Origin: Pseudosulfitobacter sp. DSM 107133
Lineage (GTDB): Bacteria; Pseudomonadota; Alphaproteobacteria; Rhodobacterales; Rhodobacteraceae
NCBI RefSeq assembly: GCF_022788695.1
Contig: NZ_CP085154.1
Location: 806,001 to 870,000, forward strand
Length of the DNA stretch: 64,000 nucleotides
Reading direction: 5' to 3'
Shown here piece after piece: positions 16,675 through 25,674 of this stretch (positions are counted from its first letter, which is position 1; every line of letters begins with the position of its first letter). Below the pieces are notes generated by a model. That model was not told where the DNA came from, did no database searches, and worked only from the letters and a program-made list of their open reading frames with translations. A program made the position numbers and the translations under genes.

Positions 16675-18271
16675 CGTAGGCTCCTTTCTCGATATGGGCG
16701 GCGATCACGGTAAAGGTGTCGGCGCTTTGGGCATCTTGCAGCGCTGACTGCAGTTCGGCACGGCTGCGCACATCCACGCCCGCCCCGCCAAAGGCGCGGC
16801 CAATCGCGGCAAAGTCGTGGGTGCCAAAGTCGACCCCGTGATTCCCAAGCTGTCTTTGCCGTTGCTTCAACTCGATCAGCGCCAGCGATGCGTCGACGAA
16901 CACGACGAAAATACAGCGCAGACCCAGTTCTCTGGCCGTCGCCAGTTCGCCCGCGACCATCAGGAAACCGGCATCCCCGCTGAAACTGACCACCGTGCGG
17001 TCGGGTGACGCCAGCGCCGCGCCCATGGCCAGCGGCGCGGCACAGCCCATGGTACACAGCGCCGAGGATTGCATCAGCCCGCGCGGCGCGTAGCACTGCC
17101 ACATCTGGCTGAGCAGGATGCGATGCGCGCCGCTGTCTGCGGTGGCCAGCGTGTCGCGGGGCAGGGCGGTGCGGCATGTGGCGACGATGGCGGCGGGTCC
17201 CCAATCCTCATCCGTGGGAAAGGCTGCAGCCAATGCGGCTTGCGCGGCGGCCACTTCGCCACCCGCCCATGTTGCGCGCGGTGTCGCGGCCAGCATCAGG
17301 GCGGCCACGGTGGCGCGCACTGATCCGACAATGTTGACCGTGGATTGATGCATGTAGTGGTGGTTCGGCACCGCTGTCACCTCGACCACACGCTGGGCCG
17401 TACTGTCCCAGACATCGCGCCAGCCGGTGCGCATCTCGATGGGATCATAGCCCAGACACAGCACCAGATCGGCGTTTTGGACCAGCGGCAGCAGCGTCTT
17501 GTCCGCCAGCGGTGACAGGCCGGCGCCCCCTAGCGCCAGCGGGTCGTCCTCGGGCAGCATCCCCTTGGCCTTGTAGGTGGTAATGACCGGCACCCCAAAG
17601 CGCCGTGCAAGCCCGGCCACATCGGCGCATTCGTTCAGCGCATCGACCCCGGCAATGATGATGGGCCGCGCGGCCTGCGATAGCCAGCCTGCGATCTGCG
17701 CCAGCGTCGCAGCATCGGGCACAACATCGGCGGCCACGGCGCGGGACGTGGCGGCGTCGGCAGGCACCTGCGCTTCGGCCACGCGAATGGGGATGTCGAT
17801 GAACACCGGACCGGGCTGGCCCTCGGTGGCGATGCTCACGGCCTTGTCCGCGATCACATGGGCGGCACCGGTGTCCAGCAGAAAGGTGGCCTTGGTGATC
17901 GGGGCAAAGACCGCCCGTTGGTCCAGCACCTGATGGGTATAGCTCTGCGCCTCGTCCGCATCGACCGCACCGGCCAGAACGATCAGCGGCACGCGGTCCT
18001 GCAACGCATTGGCCACCGCGTTGACCCCGTTCAGCACGCCGGGACCGACCGTGGCCACCAGCACCCCCGGCGCGCCGGTGCGGTGCCACGCGCCCTCGGC
18101 CATAAAGGCCGCCGCGTTTTCGTGTTTGCACAGCACAAAGGTGATACCCGCCGCCTCAAGCGCGTCCACCATGGTCAAAACCTCGCCCCCCGGCATCCCG
18201 AACGCCATCCGGCACCCGGCGTCATACAGCCTGCGCGCCACCGCATCGGCGGCCCTGATCGTCTTGGTCAT
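16661..18271 (-). CDS. Thiamine diphosphate-dependent enzyme, acetolactate synthase-like
   Basis: 536 residues from the ATG at 18271, preceded by GAGGG. The three-domain POX/ALS layout is clear: N-terminal pyrimidine-binding domain with the activating Glu51 in CKHENAAAF, central domain (about 190-330), and C-terminal cofactor domain with GDA at 432-434. The second cofactor motif normally reads NN, but here it is VD, so the Mg-binding Asn is replaced by Asp. It is not oxalyl-CoA decarboxylase, because the diagnostic VVGIPV region is replaced by FGMPGGE. Pairing with a CoA-transferase suggests a 2-oxoacid or CoA-ester decarboxylase/lyase of unknown substrate. Confidence 0.78.
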   Translation of the reverse strand: MTKTIRAADAVARRLYDAGCRMAFGMPGGEVLTMVDALEAAGITFVLCKHENAAAFMAEGAWHRTGAPGVLVATVGPGVLNGVNAVANALQDRVPLIVLAGAVDADEAQSYTHQVLDQRAVFAPITKATFLLDTGAAHVIADKAVSIATEGQPGPVFIDIPIRVAEAQVPADAATSRAVAADVVPDAATLAQIAGWLSQAARPIIIAGVDALNECADVAGLARRFGVPVITTYKAKGMLPEDDPLALGGAGLSPLADKTLLPLVQNADLVLCLGYDPIEMRTGWRDVWDSTAQRVVEVTAVPNHHYMHQSTVNIVGSVRATVAALMLAATPRATWAGGEVAAAQAALAAAFPTDEDWGPAAIVATCRTALPRDTLATADSGAHRILLSQMWQCYAPRGLMQSSALCTMGCAAPLAMGAALASPDRTVVSFSGDAGFLMVAGELATARELGLRCIFVVFVDASLALIELKQRQRQLGNHGVDFGTHDFAAIGRAFGGAGVDVRSRAELQSALQDAQSADTFTVIAAHIEKGAYDGRI

Positions 18272-18362
18272 CACACCCTCATCGCTTGTTGGCGCAACAG
18301 TGCATTGGGCGGGCGAGGGGCGCAATTCACCATACCGCCAGCTTTGTGTCAGAGGGGCGGGC

Positions 18363-18395
18363 TTGACCTTCCAGTCTTGGGAACCCATCTGTCAG
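18363..18395 (+). promoter_or_regulatory. cueR: Candidate MerR-type promoter/operator upstream of cueR
   Basis: TTGACC at 18363 is followed by an imperfect inverted repeat (CCTTCCAG...GGGAACC) and a long, about 19-base spacer, the arrangement of CueR/MerR-type promoters. The -10 box is poor. It suggests autoregulation by the gene starting at 18428. Confidence 0.4.
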
Positions 18396-18427
18396 GCAAT
18401 GCCCCCGGGCTATCAAGGAACCGCCTC

Positions 18428-18814
18428 ATGAACATTTCCCAAGTCGCCACCGCCTCGGGCCTGCCCGCCAAAACGATCCGCTATTACGAGGACATCGGCC
18501 TGATCCGTCCCGCCCGCAGCGCCAACGGCTACCGTGCCTTTTCCGATCAGGATACGCACAAGCTGGCGTTTCTGTCGCGGGCGCGGTCGCTGGGGTTTTC
18601 CATCGAGGATTGCCGCACCCTGCTGGCCCTGTGGGAAGACCGCAGCCGCGCCAGTGGTGACGTGCGCAATCTGGCCATGGATCATCTGGCCGAGATCGAC
18701 CGCAAGCTGGCCGAGTTGCACCAGATGCGCGACACGCTGGCCAATCTGGTGAGCTGCTGTGCAGGGGACGACAGGCCCGACTGCCCGATCATCGACAGGT
18801 TGGCCAAGAGTTGA
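18428..18814 (+). CDS. cueR: Copper-responsive MerR-family regulator CueR
   Basis: 128 residues. The N-terminal MerR helix-turn-helix (MNISQVATASGLPAKTIRYY) is followed by a dimerisation coiled coil. The C-terminal metal loop SCCAGDDRPDCPI contains the two-cysteine CueR pattern that binds Cu(I). It would activate copper efflux promoters. No CopA ATPase is adjacent: the left neighbour is the divergent ThDP enzyme and the right one is convergent pabB, so the targets lie elsewhere; a copper chaperone gene is found at 31535. Confidence 0.87.
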   Translation: MNISQVATASGLPAKTIRYYEDIGLIRPARSANGYRAFSDQDTHKLAFLSRARSLGFSIEDCRTLLALWEDRSRASGDVRNLAMDHLAEIDRKLAELHQMRDTLANLVSCCAGDDRPDCPIIDRLAKS

Positions 18815-18850
18815 ACAGGGCGATGAAGGCCCCGCGGGTCTGTTCTGACC

Positions 18851-18866
18851 TAGGGTCCAGACCCTA
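18851..18866. terminator. Short hairpin between convergent cueR and pabB
   Basis: TAGGGTC-CA-GACCCTA, perfect 7-bp arms, with the pabB stop codon (18864-18866) inside the structure and AAAAC following on the plus strand. It is a plausible shared terminator, though the stem is short and T-tracts are weak. Confidence 0.4.
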
Positions 18867-19976
18867 AAACGCAAAGCGTGATTTCAAAAGCGCCTCGGTA
18901 TATTCCTCGACCGCGGTGCTGTCGTGCACGACGCCGCCCCCGACATTCAGCTGTGCTGTGCCGTCGGGGTGGCACAGCACGGTGCGTATGGCCACGTTGA
19001 ATTGCATGTGACCCTGTGGCGCGATCCAGCCGATTGCCCCGCAATAAGCGCCGCGCGGCTGCGCTTCCAACGCGCGCAGGATCTGCATCGCCCGGATTTT
19101 CGGCGCACCGGTAATCGACCCGCAGGGAAACAACGCTCCGAAGATGTCGCGCAAGGTAACATCGGGCAACAATTGCGCCACGATGCGCGATGTCATCTGG
19201 TGCAGGGTTGCATAGGTTTCGACCTGGAACAGATCGGGCACCCGCACGCTGCCGACCTGTGCCAACCGGCTGATGTCATTGCGCATCAGATCCACAATCA
19301 TCAGGTTCTCGGCCTGGTTTTTCGCAGACCCGCGCAGCCATTCGACCTGCGCCGCGTCCTCATCCGTGGTTGGCCCGCGCGCGACCGTGCCTTTCATCGG
19401 CTTCACCTCGATCCCGCCAGTTTCGTTAATGGCAAAGAACAGCTCGGGCGAGCGCGACAACAGCACAGGCCCGCCCAGATCGACAAAGGCACCATGTGGC
19501 ACGGGCTGCCTGCTGCACAGCGCAGCGTACAGTTCCAGCGGCGTGCCGGCGTAGCGGGCGTTGATGGGAAAGGTCAGATTGGCCTGATAAATATCCCCCG
19601 CCGCGATATAGGCTTTGATCTGGTCGAATGCGGCTGAATAGGCGTCCTGATCCCAAACCGGTTGCGGCGCGCTCAGAACTGCCCCGCCGCCAGCCCGCGC
19701 AGCCCTTGCCGGTGCAGGTGCGTCAAAGACACCGAATTCAAGCAACGGCGTGGCGCGGTCGGGTGGCATAAGGTCATGCAGCTTGTGCGAGAACACATAG
19801 CCCAATTCGTAACTGGCATAGCCCGCCAGCCAGCAGCCCTGCGCCTTGGCGGCTTCCATCGCGGCAAAGGCGGCGGGCACCGCGTCGGGGGTGTCGGCAC
19901 GAATGACGCGAAGCGGATCGGCAAAGGCCGTCCCCCCCGCCAAAGGCCCGCCGTCAAAGATAACCTGATGCTGCAT
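18864..19976 (-). CDS. pabB: Aminodeoxychorismate synthase component I
   Basis: 370 residues from the ATG at 19976; the longer frame would start with TTG inside the upstream gene. It has the chorismate-utilising fold, including the IEVKPMKGTVARG segment whose Lys (PxKGT) distinguishes PabB from the PIAGT of anthranilate synthase, followed by NQAENLMIVDLMRNDISR and FPCGSITGAPKIRAM. With a glutaminase partner it converts chorismate to 4-amino-4-deoxychorismate for folate synthesis. No pabA or pabC is adjacent. It is shorter than E. coli PabB but typical for alphaproteobacteria. Confidence 0.9.
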   Translation of the reverse strand: MQHQVIFDGGPLAGGTAFADPLRVIRADTPDAVPAAFAAMEAAKAQGCWLAGYASYELGYVFSHKLHDLMPPDRATPLLEFGVFDAPAPARAARAGGGAVLSAPQPVWDQDAYSAAFDQIKAYIAAGDIYQANLTFPINARYAGTPLELYAALCSRQPVPHGAFVDLGGPVLLSRSPELFFAINETGGIEVKPMKGTVARGPTTDEDAAQVEWLRGSAKNQAENLMIVDLMRNDISRLAQVGSVRVPDLFQVETYATLHQMTSRIVAQLLPDVTLRDIFGALFPCGSITGAPKIRAMQILRALEAQPRGAYCGAIGWIAPQGHMQFNVAIRTVLCHPDGTAQLNVGGGVVHDSTAVEEYTEALLKSRFAF

Positions 19977-19992
19977 GGCTTCGCGGTTCAGC

Positions 19993-20286
19993 TCAGAAAT
20001 CCGCCGCAATTCTCAGCTCGCGCAGGGGGCGCACACGGTTGATCGACTCCTGATACAGCGGATGGGCCTTGTAGGCCGTCAGCGCCTCGGTACTTGCAAA
20101 TTCGGCGTAGACAACCACATCCGCTTCGCCCGAAAGCGCATCATCGCGGATATTGCGGCGCACTTCGAACACGTCGGCGTGCGGGATATCAGCCAGCAAC
20201 GACAATCCTTCGATGATGCGCGTGACATCTGCCGGATCTTTCGCGCTGAAGAAAACGACATGACGAATGGCTGGACGCTCGGACAT
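19993..20286 (-). CDS. Stress-responsive alpha/beta-barrel (Dabb) domain protein
   Basis: 97 residues from the ATG at 20286, preceded by CAGGAGAAG. The pattern IRHVVFFSAKDPADVTRIIE near the start and a later VVYAEFASTEALTAYKAHPLY are typical of the Dabb dimeric barrel family (PF07876). It is cytoplasmic; the biochemical activity is unknown. It lies 16 bases upstream of pabB, so they are probably co-transcribed. Confidence 0.78.
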   Translation of the reverse strand: MSERPAIRHVVFFSAKDPADVTRIIEGLSLLADIPHADVFEVRRNIRDDALSGEADVVVYAEFASTEALTAYKAHPLYQESINRVRPLRELRIAADF

Positions 20287-20513
20287 GAAAACTTCTCCTG
20301 TTTGGACTTTTCGCATTGGCGCGCCCCTAGCGGGAACACGCGCCAAAGACCAGTGCAAATGACCCCGTAAAGGACGCCTGAACGACTTTGACAGTCGGCT
20401 GACCACGTCGATTTGAAATCGGGATGCGGGTGAGGCGGGTTTTGGTCACGCCTCAGCGTTCACCGGATCAACACAACAAAGCAAGCCATCAAAACAGCAA
20501 GCCATCAAACGCA

Positions 20514-20540
20514 AAACGGCCCGACACTGTCGGACCGTTT
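20514..20540 (-). terminator. Rho-independent terminator of gcrA
   Basis: The stem AAACGG(T)CCGAC / GTCGG(G)CCGTTT encloses a 3-base loop, followed on the minus strand by TTTTGCGTTT. It lies 24 bases downstream of the gcrA stop. Confidence 0.8.
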
Positions 20541-20563
20541 CAAATCGTGCAATCTGTCGCGCC

Positions 20564-21151
20564 TCAGCGGCGGCGGTCGCGCCGTGACGACATTGGCTGG
20601 AACGCCACGCCCACATGCGCCTCGCAATAGGGTTTGCCCGCTTGCACCGGCAGGCCGCAGAACCAGAAATCTTCGGTCGCAGGATCTCCCACCGGCCATT
20701 TGCAGGTGCGCTCGGTCAGTTCCATCAGGCTCAGGCGCTTGGCCTTTTTCTCGATTTCGCTGACCTTGGCCAAGGCCTCGGGGCTGATCTCGTTGGCCGA
20801 GGGCTGCGGTGGCAGCGGCTGACCGGCGGGAATGATCTTGGCGCGCGCAGGCATCACCGCAACGCGGGTTTCCGGCACCGGCTCTTCTTTGGGCTGGGGC
20901 TTGGCTTCGACCTTTGGCTTGGCCTCTGCCTTGGGCTTGACCTCGGCCTTGGGGGTCGCGGGCTTGGCCTTGGGTTCGGGCTTGGCCGCGGCCGCACCCG
21001 AGCCTGCGCGGTTCGACAGGCCCAGACGGTGGACCTTTCCGATCACGGCGTTGCGGGTCACGCCACCAAGCTCCTTGGCGATCTGGCTGGCCGACTGGCC
21101 CTCGCCCCACATCTTTTTCAGAAGTTCAACACGGTCGTCTGTCCAGGACAT
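20564..21151 (-). CDS. gcrA: Cell cycle regulator GcrA
   Basis: 195 residues. The N-terminal DNA-binding region MSWTDDRVELLKKMWGEGQS and the NAVIGKVHRLGL helix are diagnostic of GcrA. A long Ala/Lys/Pro linker (about 52-95, with repeated KAEAKPK-like units) separates it from the C-terminal sigma70-contacting region ending in ERTCKWPVGDP...FWFCGLPV. In alphaproteobacteria it binds sigma70 and activates promoters with CcrM-methylated GANTC sites, coupling transcription to replication. It is a single gene with its own terminator. Confidence 0.93.
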   Translation of the reverse strand: MSWTDDRVELLKKMWGEGQSASQIAKELGGVTRNAVIGKVHRLGLSNRAGSGAAAAKPEPKAKPATPKAEVKPKAEAKPKVEAKPQPKEEPVPETRVAVMPARAKIIPAGQPLPPQPSANEISPEALAKVSEIEKKAKRLSLMELTERTCKWPVGDPATEDFWFCGLPVQAGKPYCEAHVGVAFQPMSSRRDRRR

Positions 21152-21259
21152 GCAGGCTTTTCCTAGCTAAAAAGCGGCGCATCTCTGATGGCCGCTCCAA
21201 TATCAAAATCAGGCCCCTATTCTAATCACTCAGCATGGAGTTACAAGGCAAGAACCCAC

Positions 21260-22204
21260 TTACCGCCGATCTGGCGCAGGCACCGGTGTTGATCCGGTGC
21301 CGGAAACTGCAACAGGTCGGCCTTTGCGCCGCAACCACGCCTCGCGCAGGGCCAGCAGCAAAGCGCCCGCAACGATGATACAGGCGCCGGCAATTGTCAC
21401 CCCGTCAGGGATCACATCGTAAAAGATCACGTCGTAAAATGCGGCAAAGATCAGCGTCAAATAGCTGAACGGCGCAACAAAGCTGGCATCGGCGCGCGCC
21501 ATCGCATTTACAAAACAGGTCTGTGCACAGGCCATCAATAGCCCCAGCGCCCCCATCAATCCCCATTGCGCCAATGTGGGCGGCTGCCAGAATGCGATCA
21601 CCGCCAGCGTCGAGATTGCCACGCCAAGGGCATTGTTTATCAACAGAATCTGGAATGCCCCCTCGCGCCCTGACAGGCGTTTGATGAAGATCAGCTCCAG
21701 CCCCATGATGGCGGCAGCCCCCAGCGCCAGCAGGGCCGCAGGCTGGAAACTGTCCGGCGTCGGGCGCAACAGCACCATCGCCCCCGCCAGCGCAATGGCC
21801 GCCGCTGTCCAGCGAATGCGCCCGACCTGTTCACCCAGCAGCGGAATCGCCAGCACCATGCCGAAGACCGGATTGAGAAATGTGATCGCCGTGGCATCGG
21901 CCAGCGGAATATAGGCAACCGAGGCAAACATCAGCGTCACCCCGGCCCAACCCGCCGAGGTGCGCGCCAGGTGCCAGCGCATATGCGGGCGCGTGACCTT
22001 GGGCCGCACCACCGCCGCTGCAAGTGACAGGCCAGGAAAGGCAAACACAAAGCGCCCGTTGCTGATCTGTAGCGGGTGCAGCGCCGGGCCGAACTGGTCC
22101 GATCCCAGCGCCTTGGCAATCAGCATGGTTGCCGCGATGAACGCACAGGCCGTGCAGATCAACGTGGCCGCAAGGGCAGGATTCTGGGCGCGGGGTGAGA
22201 ACAT
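21260..22204 (-). CDS. DMT superfamily (EamA-type) transporter
   Basis: 314 residues with ten predicted membrane segments arranged as two EamA repeats (segments ending near 150 and 290). The conserved LADATAITFLNPVFGMVLAI region sits at the end of the first repeat. The substrate is unknown; such proteins often export metabolites or amino acids. An in-frame near-duplication YDVIFYDVI near residue 260 reflects a tandem 15-base repeat in the DNA (around 21412-21441). It is a single gene, convergent with neither neighbour. Confidence 0.8.
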   Translation of the reverse strand: MFSPRAQNPALAATLICTACAFIAATMLIAKALGSDQFGPALHPLQISNGRFVFAFPGLSLAAAVVRPKVTRPHMRWHLARTSAGWAGVTLMFASVAYIPLADATAITFLNPVFGMVLAIPLLGEQVGRIRWTAAAIALAGAMVLLRPTPDSFQPAALLALGAAAIMGLELIFIKRLSGREGAFQILLINNALGVAISTLAVIAFWQPPTLAQWGLMGALGLLMACAQTCFVNAMARADASFVAPFSYLTLIFAAFYDVIFYDVIPDGVTIAGACIIVAGALLLALREAWLRRKGRPVAVSGTGSTPVPAPDRR

Positions 22205-22478
22205 GGCAGATCAATGCGGCAGTGGCTTGGGCAAGACAAGTGTCTGCATCCGCTAAAATCTCTTTCTTTCGCAAAAGACCTGCGCTAAACACCGCCCCAT
22301 GACAGCAACGGCACATATCAATTCAATCCGACGACGCACCGCGTAACGTCCCTCGTGTCGCGGGTTTTTCCCGCTTGTCCATTGCCAAACGGCACCTCAA
22401 TCCTTCAAATCTGTTGACCCTGCGGCTTGCGTCATGCACCAAAGTGCTTCGCACCGCCCGTATCAAAGGACGATCACC

Positions 22479-23648
22479 ATGATCCCCTCCGTTCTGCCGA
22501 CCTATTCCCGCGCTCCGCTGAGCTTTGTCAAAGGCGAAGGCGCCTGGCTGATCGAGGCTGACGGGTCGCGATACCTCGACCTTGGGGCGGGCATTGCCGT
22601 GAACGTGCTGGGCCACGCCAATCCGGCACTGGTCAAGGCGCTGAGCGATCAGGCACAGGCGCTGTGGCACACCTCGAACCTCTACCAGATTCCGCAACAG
22701 CAGGCGCTGGCCGACAAGCTGGTCGATGCCACCTTTGCCGATACGGTGTTCTTCACCAACTCGGGCACCGAGGCTTGCGAACTGGCCGTCAAGATGGCGC
22801 GCAAGTACTGGTATGACAAAGGCCAGCCAGAGCGGGTCGAGATCATCACCTTCTCCGGCTCTTTCCATGGCCGGTCCGCGGCCGGCATCGCCGCTGCAGG
22901 CTCCGAAAAGATGGTCAAAGGCTTCGGCCCGATCCTTGGCGGGTTTGTCCACCTTGACTGGGGCGATATTGACGCCGTGGCGGCGGCCATCACCGACCAG
23001 ACCGCCGCGATCCTGATCGAACCTGTACAGGGCGAGGGCGGCATTCGCCCGCTTCCCGATCAGGACCTCAAGGCTCTGCGTGATCTGTGTGACGCACACG
23101 GCATCCTGCTGATCCTGGACGAAGTGCAATGCGGCGTCGGCCGCACCGGCAAGCTGTTCGCCCATGAATGGGCGGGCATCACGCCTGACATCATGATGGT
23201 CGCCAAGGGCATCGGCGGCGGCTTCCCCCTGGGCGCGGTGCTGGCCACCGAAGACGCCGCATCCGGCATGACCGCAGGCACACACGGTTCGACCTATGGC
23301 GGCAACCCTCTGGGCTGTGCCGTGGGCTGCGCCGTGATGGATATCGTGTCCGACCCCACTTTCCTGGCCGAGGTCAACCGCAAGGCAGGCCTGTTGCGCC
23401 AAAAGCTGGAAGGGCTGATTGCCAGCCACCCGGACGTGTTCGAAAGCGTACGCGGATCAGGCATGATGCTGGGCCTCAAGTGCAAGGCCGCCAACACCGA
23501 TGTTGTCGCCGCTGGCTACAAAAACCACGTGATCACAGTGCCCGCCGCCGACAATGTGATCCGCCTGTTGCCCCCGCTCAACCTCACCGACGAGGACATT
23601 GCCGAGGCGGTCACCCGTCTCGATGCCGCAGCCGCCAGCCTGTCCTGA
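22479..23648 (+). CDS. argD: Acetylornithine aminotransferase
   Basis: 389 residues from the ATG at 22479, which matches the family start (MIPSVLPTYSRAPLSFVKGE). It is a PLP class III aminotransferase: the GSFHGR region, ILDEVQCGVGRTG, and the PLP lysine in MVAKGIGGGFPLG. It converts N-acetylglutamate semialdehyde to N-acetylornithine in arginine synthesis. argF follows 76 bases later, with a repeat element between, as commonly seen in Rhodobacterales. Confidence 0.94.
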   Translation: MIPSVLPTYSRAPLSFVKGEGAWLIEADGSRYLDLGAGIAVNVLGHANPALVKALSDQAQALWHTSNLYQIPQQQALADKLVDATFADTVFFTNSGTEACELAVKMARKYWYDKGQPERVEIITFSGSFHGRSAAGIAAAGSEKMVKGFGPILGGFVHLDWGDIDAVAAAITDQTAAILIEPVQGEGGIRPLPDQDLKALRDLCDAHGILLILDEVQCGVGRTGKLFAHEWAGITPDIMMVAKGIGGGFPLGAVLATEDAASGMTAGTHGSTYGGNPLGCAVGCAVMDIVSDPTFLAEVNRKAGLLRQKLEGLIASHPDVFESVRGSGMMLGLKCKAANTDVVAAGYKNHVITVPAADNVIRLLPPLNLTDEDIAEAVTRLDAAAASLS

Positions 23649-23652
23649 CGGG

Positions 23653-23700
23653 CTCTTTTGGCTCTAAATATCCCGGGGGTCCGGGGGCAGTGCCCCCGTC
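23653..23700. repeat. GC-rich intergenic repeat, copy 2
   Basis: CTCTTTTGGCTCTAAATATC, then a G-run and a GGGGGCAGTGCCCCC hairpin, in the argD-argF gap. It lacks the GCGCAGCG block seen in copies 1 and 3. The hairpin may attenuate transcription between the two arginine genes. Confidence 0.7.
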
Positions 23701-23724
23701 GCCGGCCAATACAGAAAATGACTT

Positions 23725-24630
23725 ATGAAACACTTTCTTGATATCCACACCACCGACCCCGCCGAATTGCGCAGCATCATCGACACCGGCCGCGCCATCA
23801 AGGACGCCCGTGCAGGCCGCCCCAAGGGCACGCCCGACGATGACCAGCCCCTTGCGGGCCACATGGTCGCGCTGATCTTTGAAAAACCATCCACCCGCAC
23901 CCGCGTCAGCTTTGACGTGGGCGTGCGCCAGATGGGCGGGCAAACCATGGTACTGTCGGGGGCCGACATGCAACTGGGCCACGGCGAAACCATCGCCGAC
24001 ACCGCCCGCGTGCTGTCTCGCTATGTCGACCTGATCATGATCCGCACCTTTGAAGAGGCAACCCTTCTGGAAATGGCCGAATATGCCACGGTGCCGGTGA
24101 TCAACGGGCTGACCAACCGCACGCACCCCTGCCAGATCATGGCCGACATCATGACCTTTGAAGAACACGCAGGCCCGATCAAGGGCCGCAAGGTTGTGTG
24201 GTCCGGCGACGGCAACAACGTCTTTGCCTCCTTCGCCCACGCGGCCAAGCAGTTTGATTTCGACCTGGTCTTCACCGGCCCCGAAACCCTGCAACCCGAG
24301 GCGGCGCTGAACGGTCTCTACACCACCGAGCGCGACCCCAACAAAGCGGTGCAGGGGGCCGATCTGGTGGTCACCGATACCTGGGTGTCGATGCACGATC
24401 CGCAATCGGCCCGCGAGCGCCGACACAACCAGCTGCGCGGCTATCAGGTGAACAACGCACTGATGTCCAAGGCCAAGCCCGACGCTCTGTTCATGCACTG
24501 CCTGCCGGCCCACCGCGATGACGAGGCCACCTCCGAAGTCATGGACGGCCCCAACTCGGTGATTTTTGATGAGGCCGAAAACCGCCTGCACGCCCAAAAG
24601 GCCGTCATGCGCTGGTGCCTCGGAAAATAA
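23725..24630 (+). CDS. argF: Ornithine carbamoyltransferase
   Basis: 301 residues. All signature elements are present: carbamoyl-phosphate motif STRTRVSF, the HPCQ motif, and the ornithine-side HCLPAHR near the C-terminus. It forms citrulline from ornithine and carbamoyl phosphate in arginine synthesis. It lies directly downstream of argD and is convergent with the glycosyltransferase gene across repeat copy 3. Confidence 0.95.
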   Translation: MKHFLDIHTTDPAELRSIIDTGRAIKDARAGRPKGTPDDDQPLAGHMVALIFEKPSTRTRVSFDVGVRQMGGQTMVLSGADMQLGHGETIADTARVLSRYVDLIMIRTFEEATLLEMAEYATVPVINGLTNRTHPCQIMADIMTFEEHAGPIKGRKVVWSGDGNNVFASFAHAAKQFDFDLVFTGPETLQPEAALNGLYTTERDPNKAVQGADLVVTDTWVSMHDPQSARERRHNQLRGYQVNNALMSKAKPDALFMHCLPAHRDDEATSEVMDGPNSVIFDEAENRLHAQKAVMRWCLGK

Positions 24631-24652
24631 TGTAATCTCCCCCGGGACAGCC

Positions 24653-24715
24653 TTCTTTTGGCCCGAAATATCCTGGGGGAGACGCGCAGCGTCGGGGGCA
24701 AAGCCCCTAAGACCC
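24653..24715. repeat. GC-rich intergenic repeat, copy 3
   Basis: TTCTTTTGGCCCGAAATATC, then a G-run, the GCGCAGCGTC block and a GGGGGCAAAGCCCC hairpin. It fills the gap between convergent argF and the glycosyltransferase gene, abutting the stop codon of the latter. Confidence 0.75.
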
Positions 24716-25546
24716 TCAGCCCAGATCGGGAAACCAGTCGGGCAGCGCACACTTGCTGTCCAGCTTGAACGAGCGCGACCGCACCAGTCCGATCCTGGCA
24801 TCCACCGTCGGCCCTGCCGCCAGCTCGGTGCGCGCCATACGCACGCCCTGTTGCCAGTCAACCGCCTCCATGCGCGTCACCTGTGTCTGCACCTTGCGCG
24901 CTTCATGGGCCGGGTCTTCCCAGGCCTTGCCCGGCAGCCCCTTGCCGGGGCCCGTTGCCACCGCGGCGCGGTGCACATTCGCCTCGGACAGTGCCGCGCG
25001 GTTCGCGAATTTCAGATGGGCCAGAAACACCCCGTCGGGCAACACATAGTCGAACTGCGCCACACGTCGGGGCCGTACCTGCACCCCGTGACGTTTCATC
25101 GCCACCCCGCCGCGCACGGCCCATGCTTTGCTGTAATGTCCTGAAAACACGCCAAAGGTGCCGTCATCGGTCTGCACCAACTCCAGCCCCAGTGCAAACA
25201 ACGCCTGTCCGCTCAGGCCTGCAAACACGGTCTCCAGACCGGCGTGTTGGGCCGGATCAAGGCAGATCAATTCGTCGGCGTCGGTGCGGATCACCCAGTC
25301 ATATACCTCGGCCAGACCCGCCTGAATGCCGTTCAGCATCCGCCCGCGCACCCCGTCAAAGCCGGACAGGTCGTCGCGCGGCACGGTCAGGATGCTGGCC
25401 TTAGGGCAGATCTGCGCGATTTTGGGGTCGGGCCCATGGGCGACAACCACCAGATGTTCAGCCCCCAACAGCGCGCCATAGTGGCGATACCACTGCGCCA
25501 GCGCCCAGTAATCGCGGTAAACCATGGTGATTGCACATATCTTCAT
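24716..25546 (-). CDS. Family 2-like glycosyltransferase
   Basis: 276 residues from the ATG at 25546 (MKICAITMVYRDYWALAQWY), preferred because the longer frame would extend into the divergent gnd gene. The fold start (AITMVYR), the nucleotide-sugar DxD motif in IRTDADELI near residue 100 and the HLKFANR region resemble the glycosyltransferase family 2 proteins common in Roseobacters. The acceptor and sugar are unknown. No other polysaccharide gene is adjacent. Confidence 0.7.
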   Translation of the reverse strand: MKICAITMVYRDYWALAQWYRHYGALLGAEHLVVVAHGPDPKIAQICPKASILTVPRDDLSGFDGVRGRMLNGIQAGLAEVYDWVIRTDADELICLDPAQHAGLETVFAGLSGQALFALGLELVQTDDGTFGVFSGHYSKAWAVRGGVAMKRHGVQVRPRRVAQFDYVLPDGVFLAHLKFANRAALSEANVHRAAVATGPGKGLPGKAWEDPAHEARKVQTQVTRMEAVDWQQGVRMARTELAAGPTVDARIGLVRSRSFKLDSKCALPDWFPDLG

Positions 25547-25674
25547 GCAGGCATCTAGCCCGCGTCGCGTCTGCGGAACAAGCCGGAACATGTCGAAAAC
25601 ACGGCGCCATGGCTTGCCCCCACGCTGCGGGCAGGTATGTTTCGGGGCAGGTTCAATAACATCAGGCAGGGCAT

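Noticed and set aside
15472..18271. Oxalate degradation module (frc-oxc)
   Set aside because: The CoA-transferase fits, but the ThDP enzyme lacks oxalyl-CoA decarboxylase features and is acetolactate synthase-like.
23611..24861. 416-codon minus-strand frame opposite argF
   Set aside because: Opposite a full-length, motif-complete argF; composition typical of antisense shadows.
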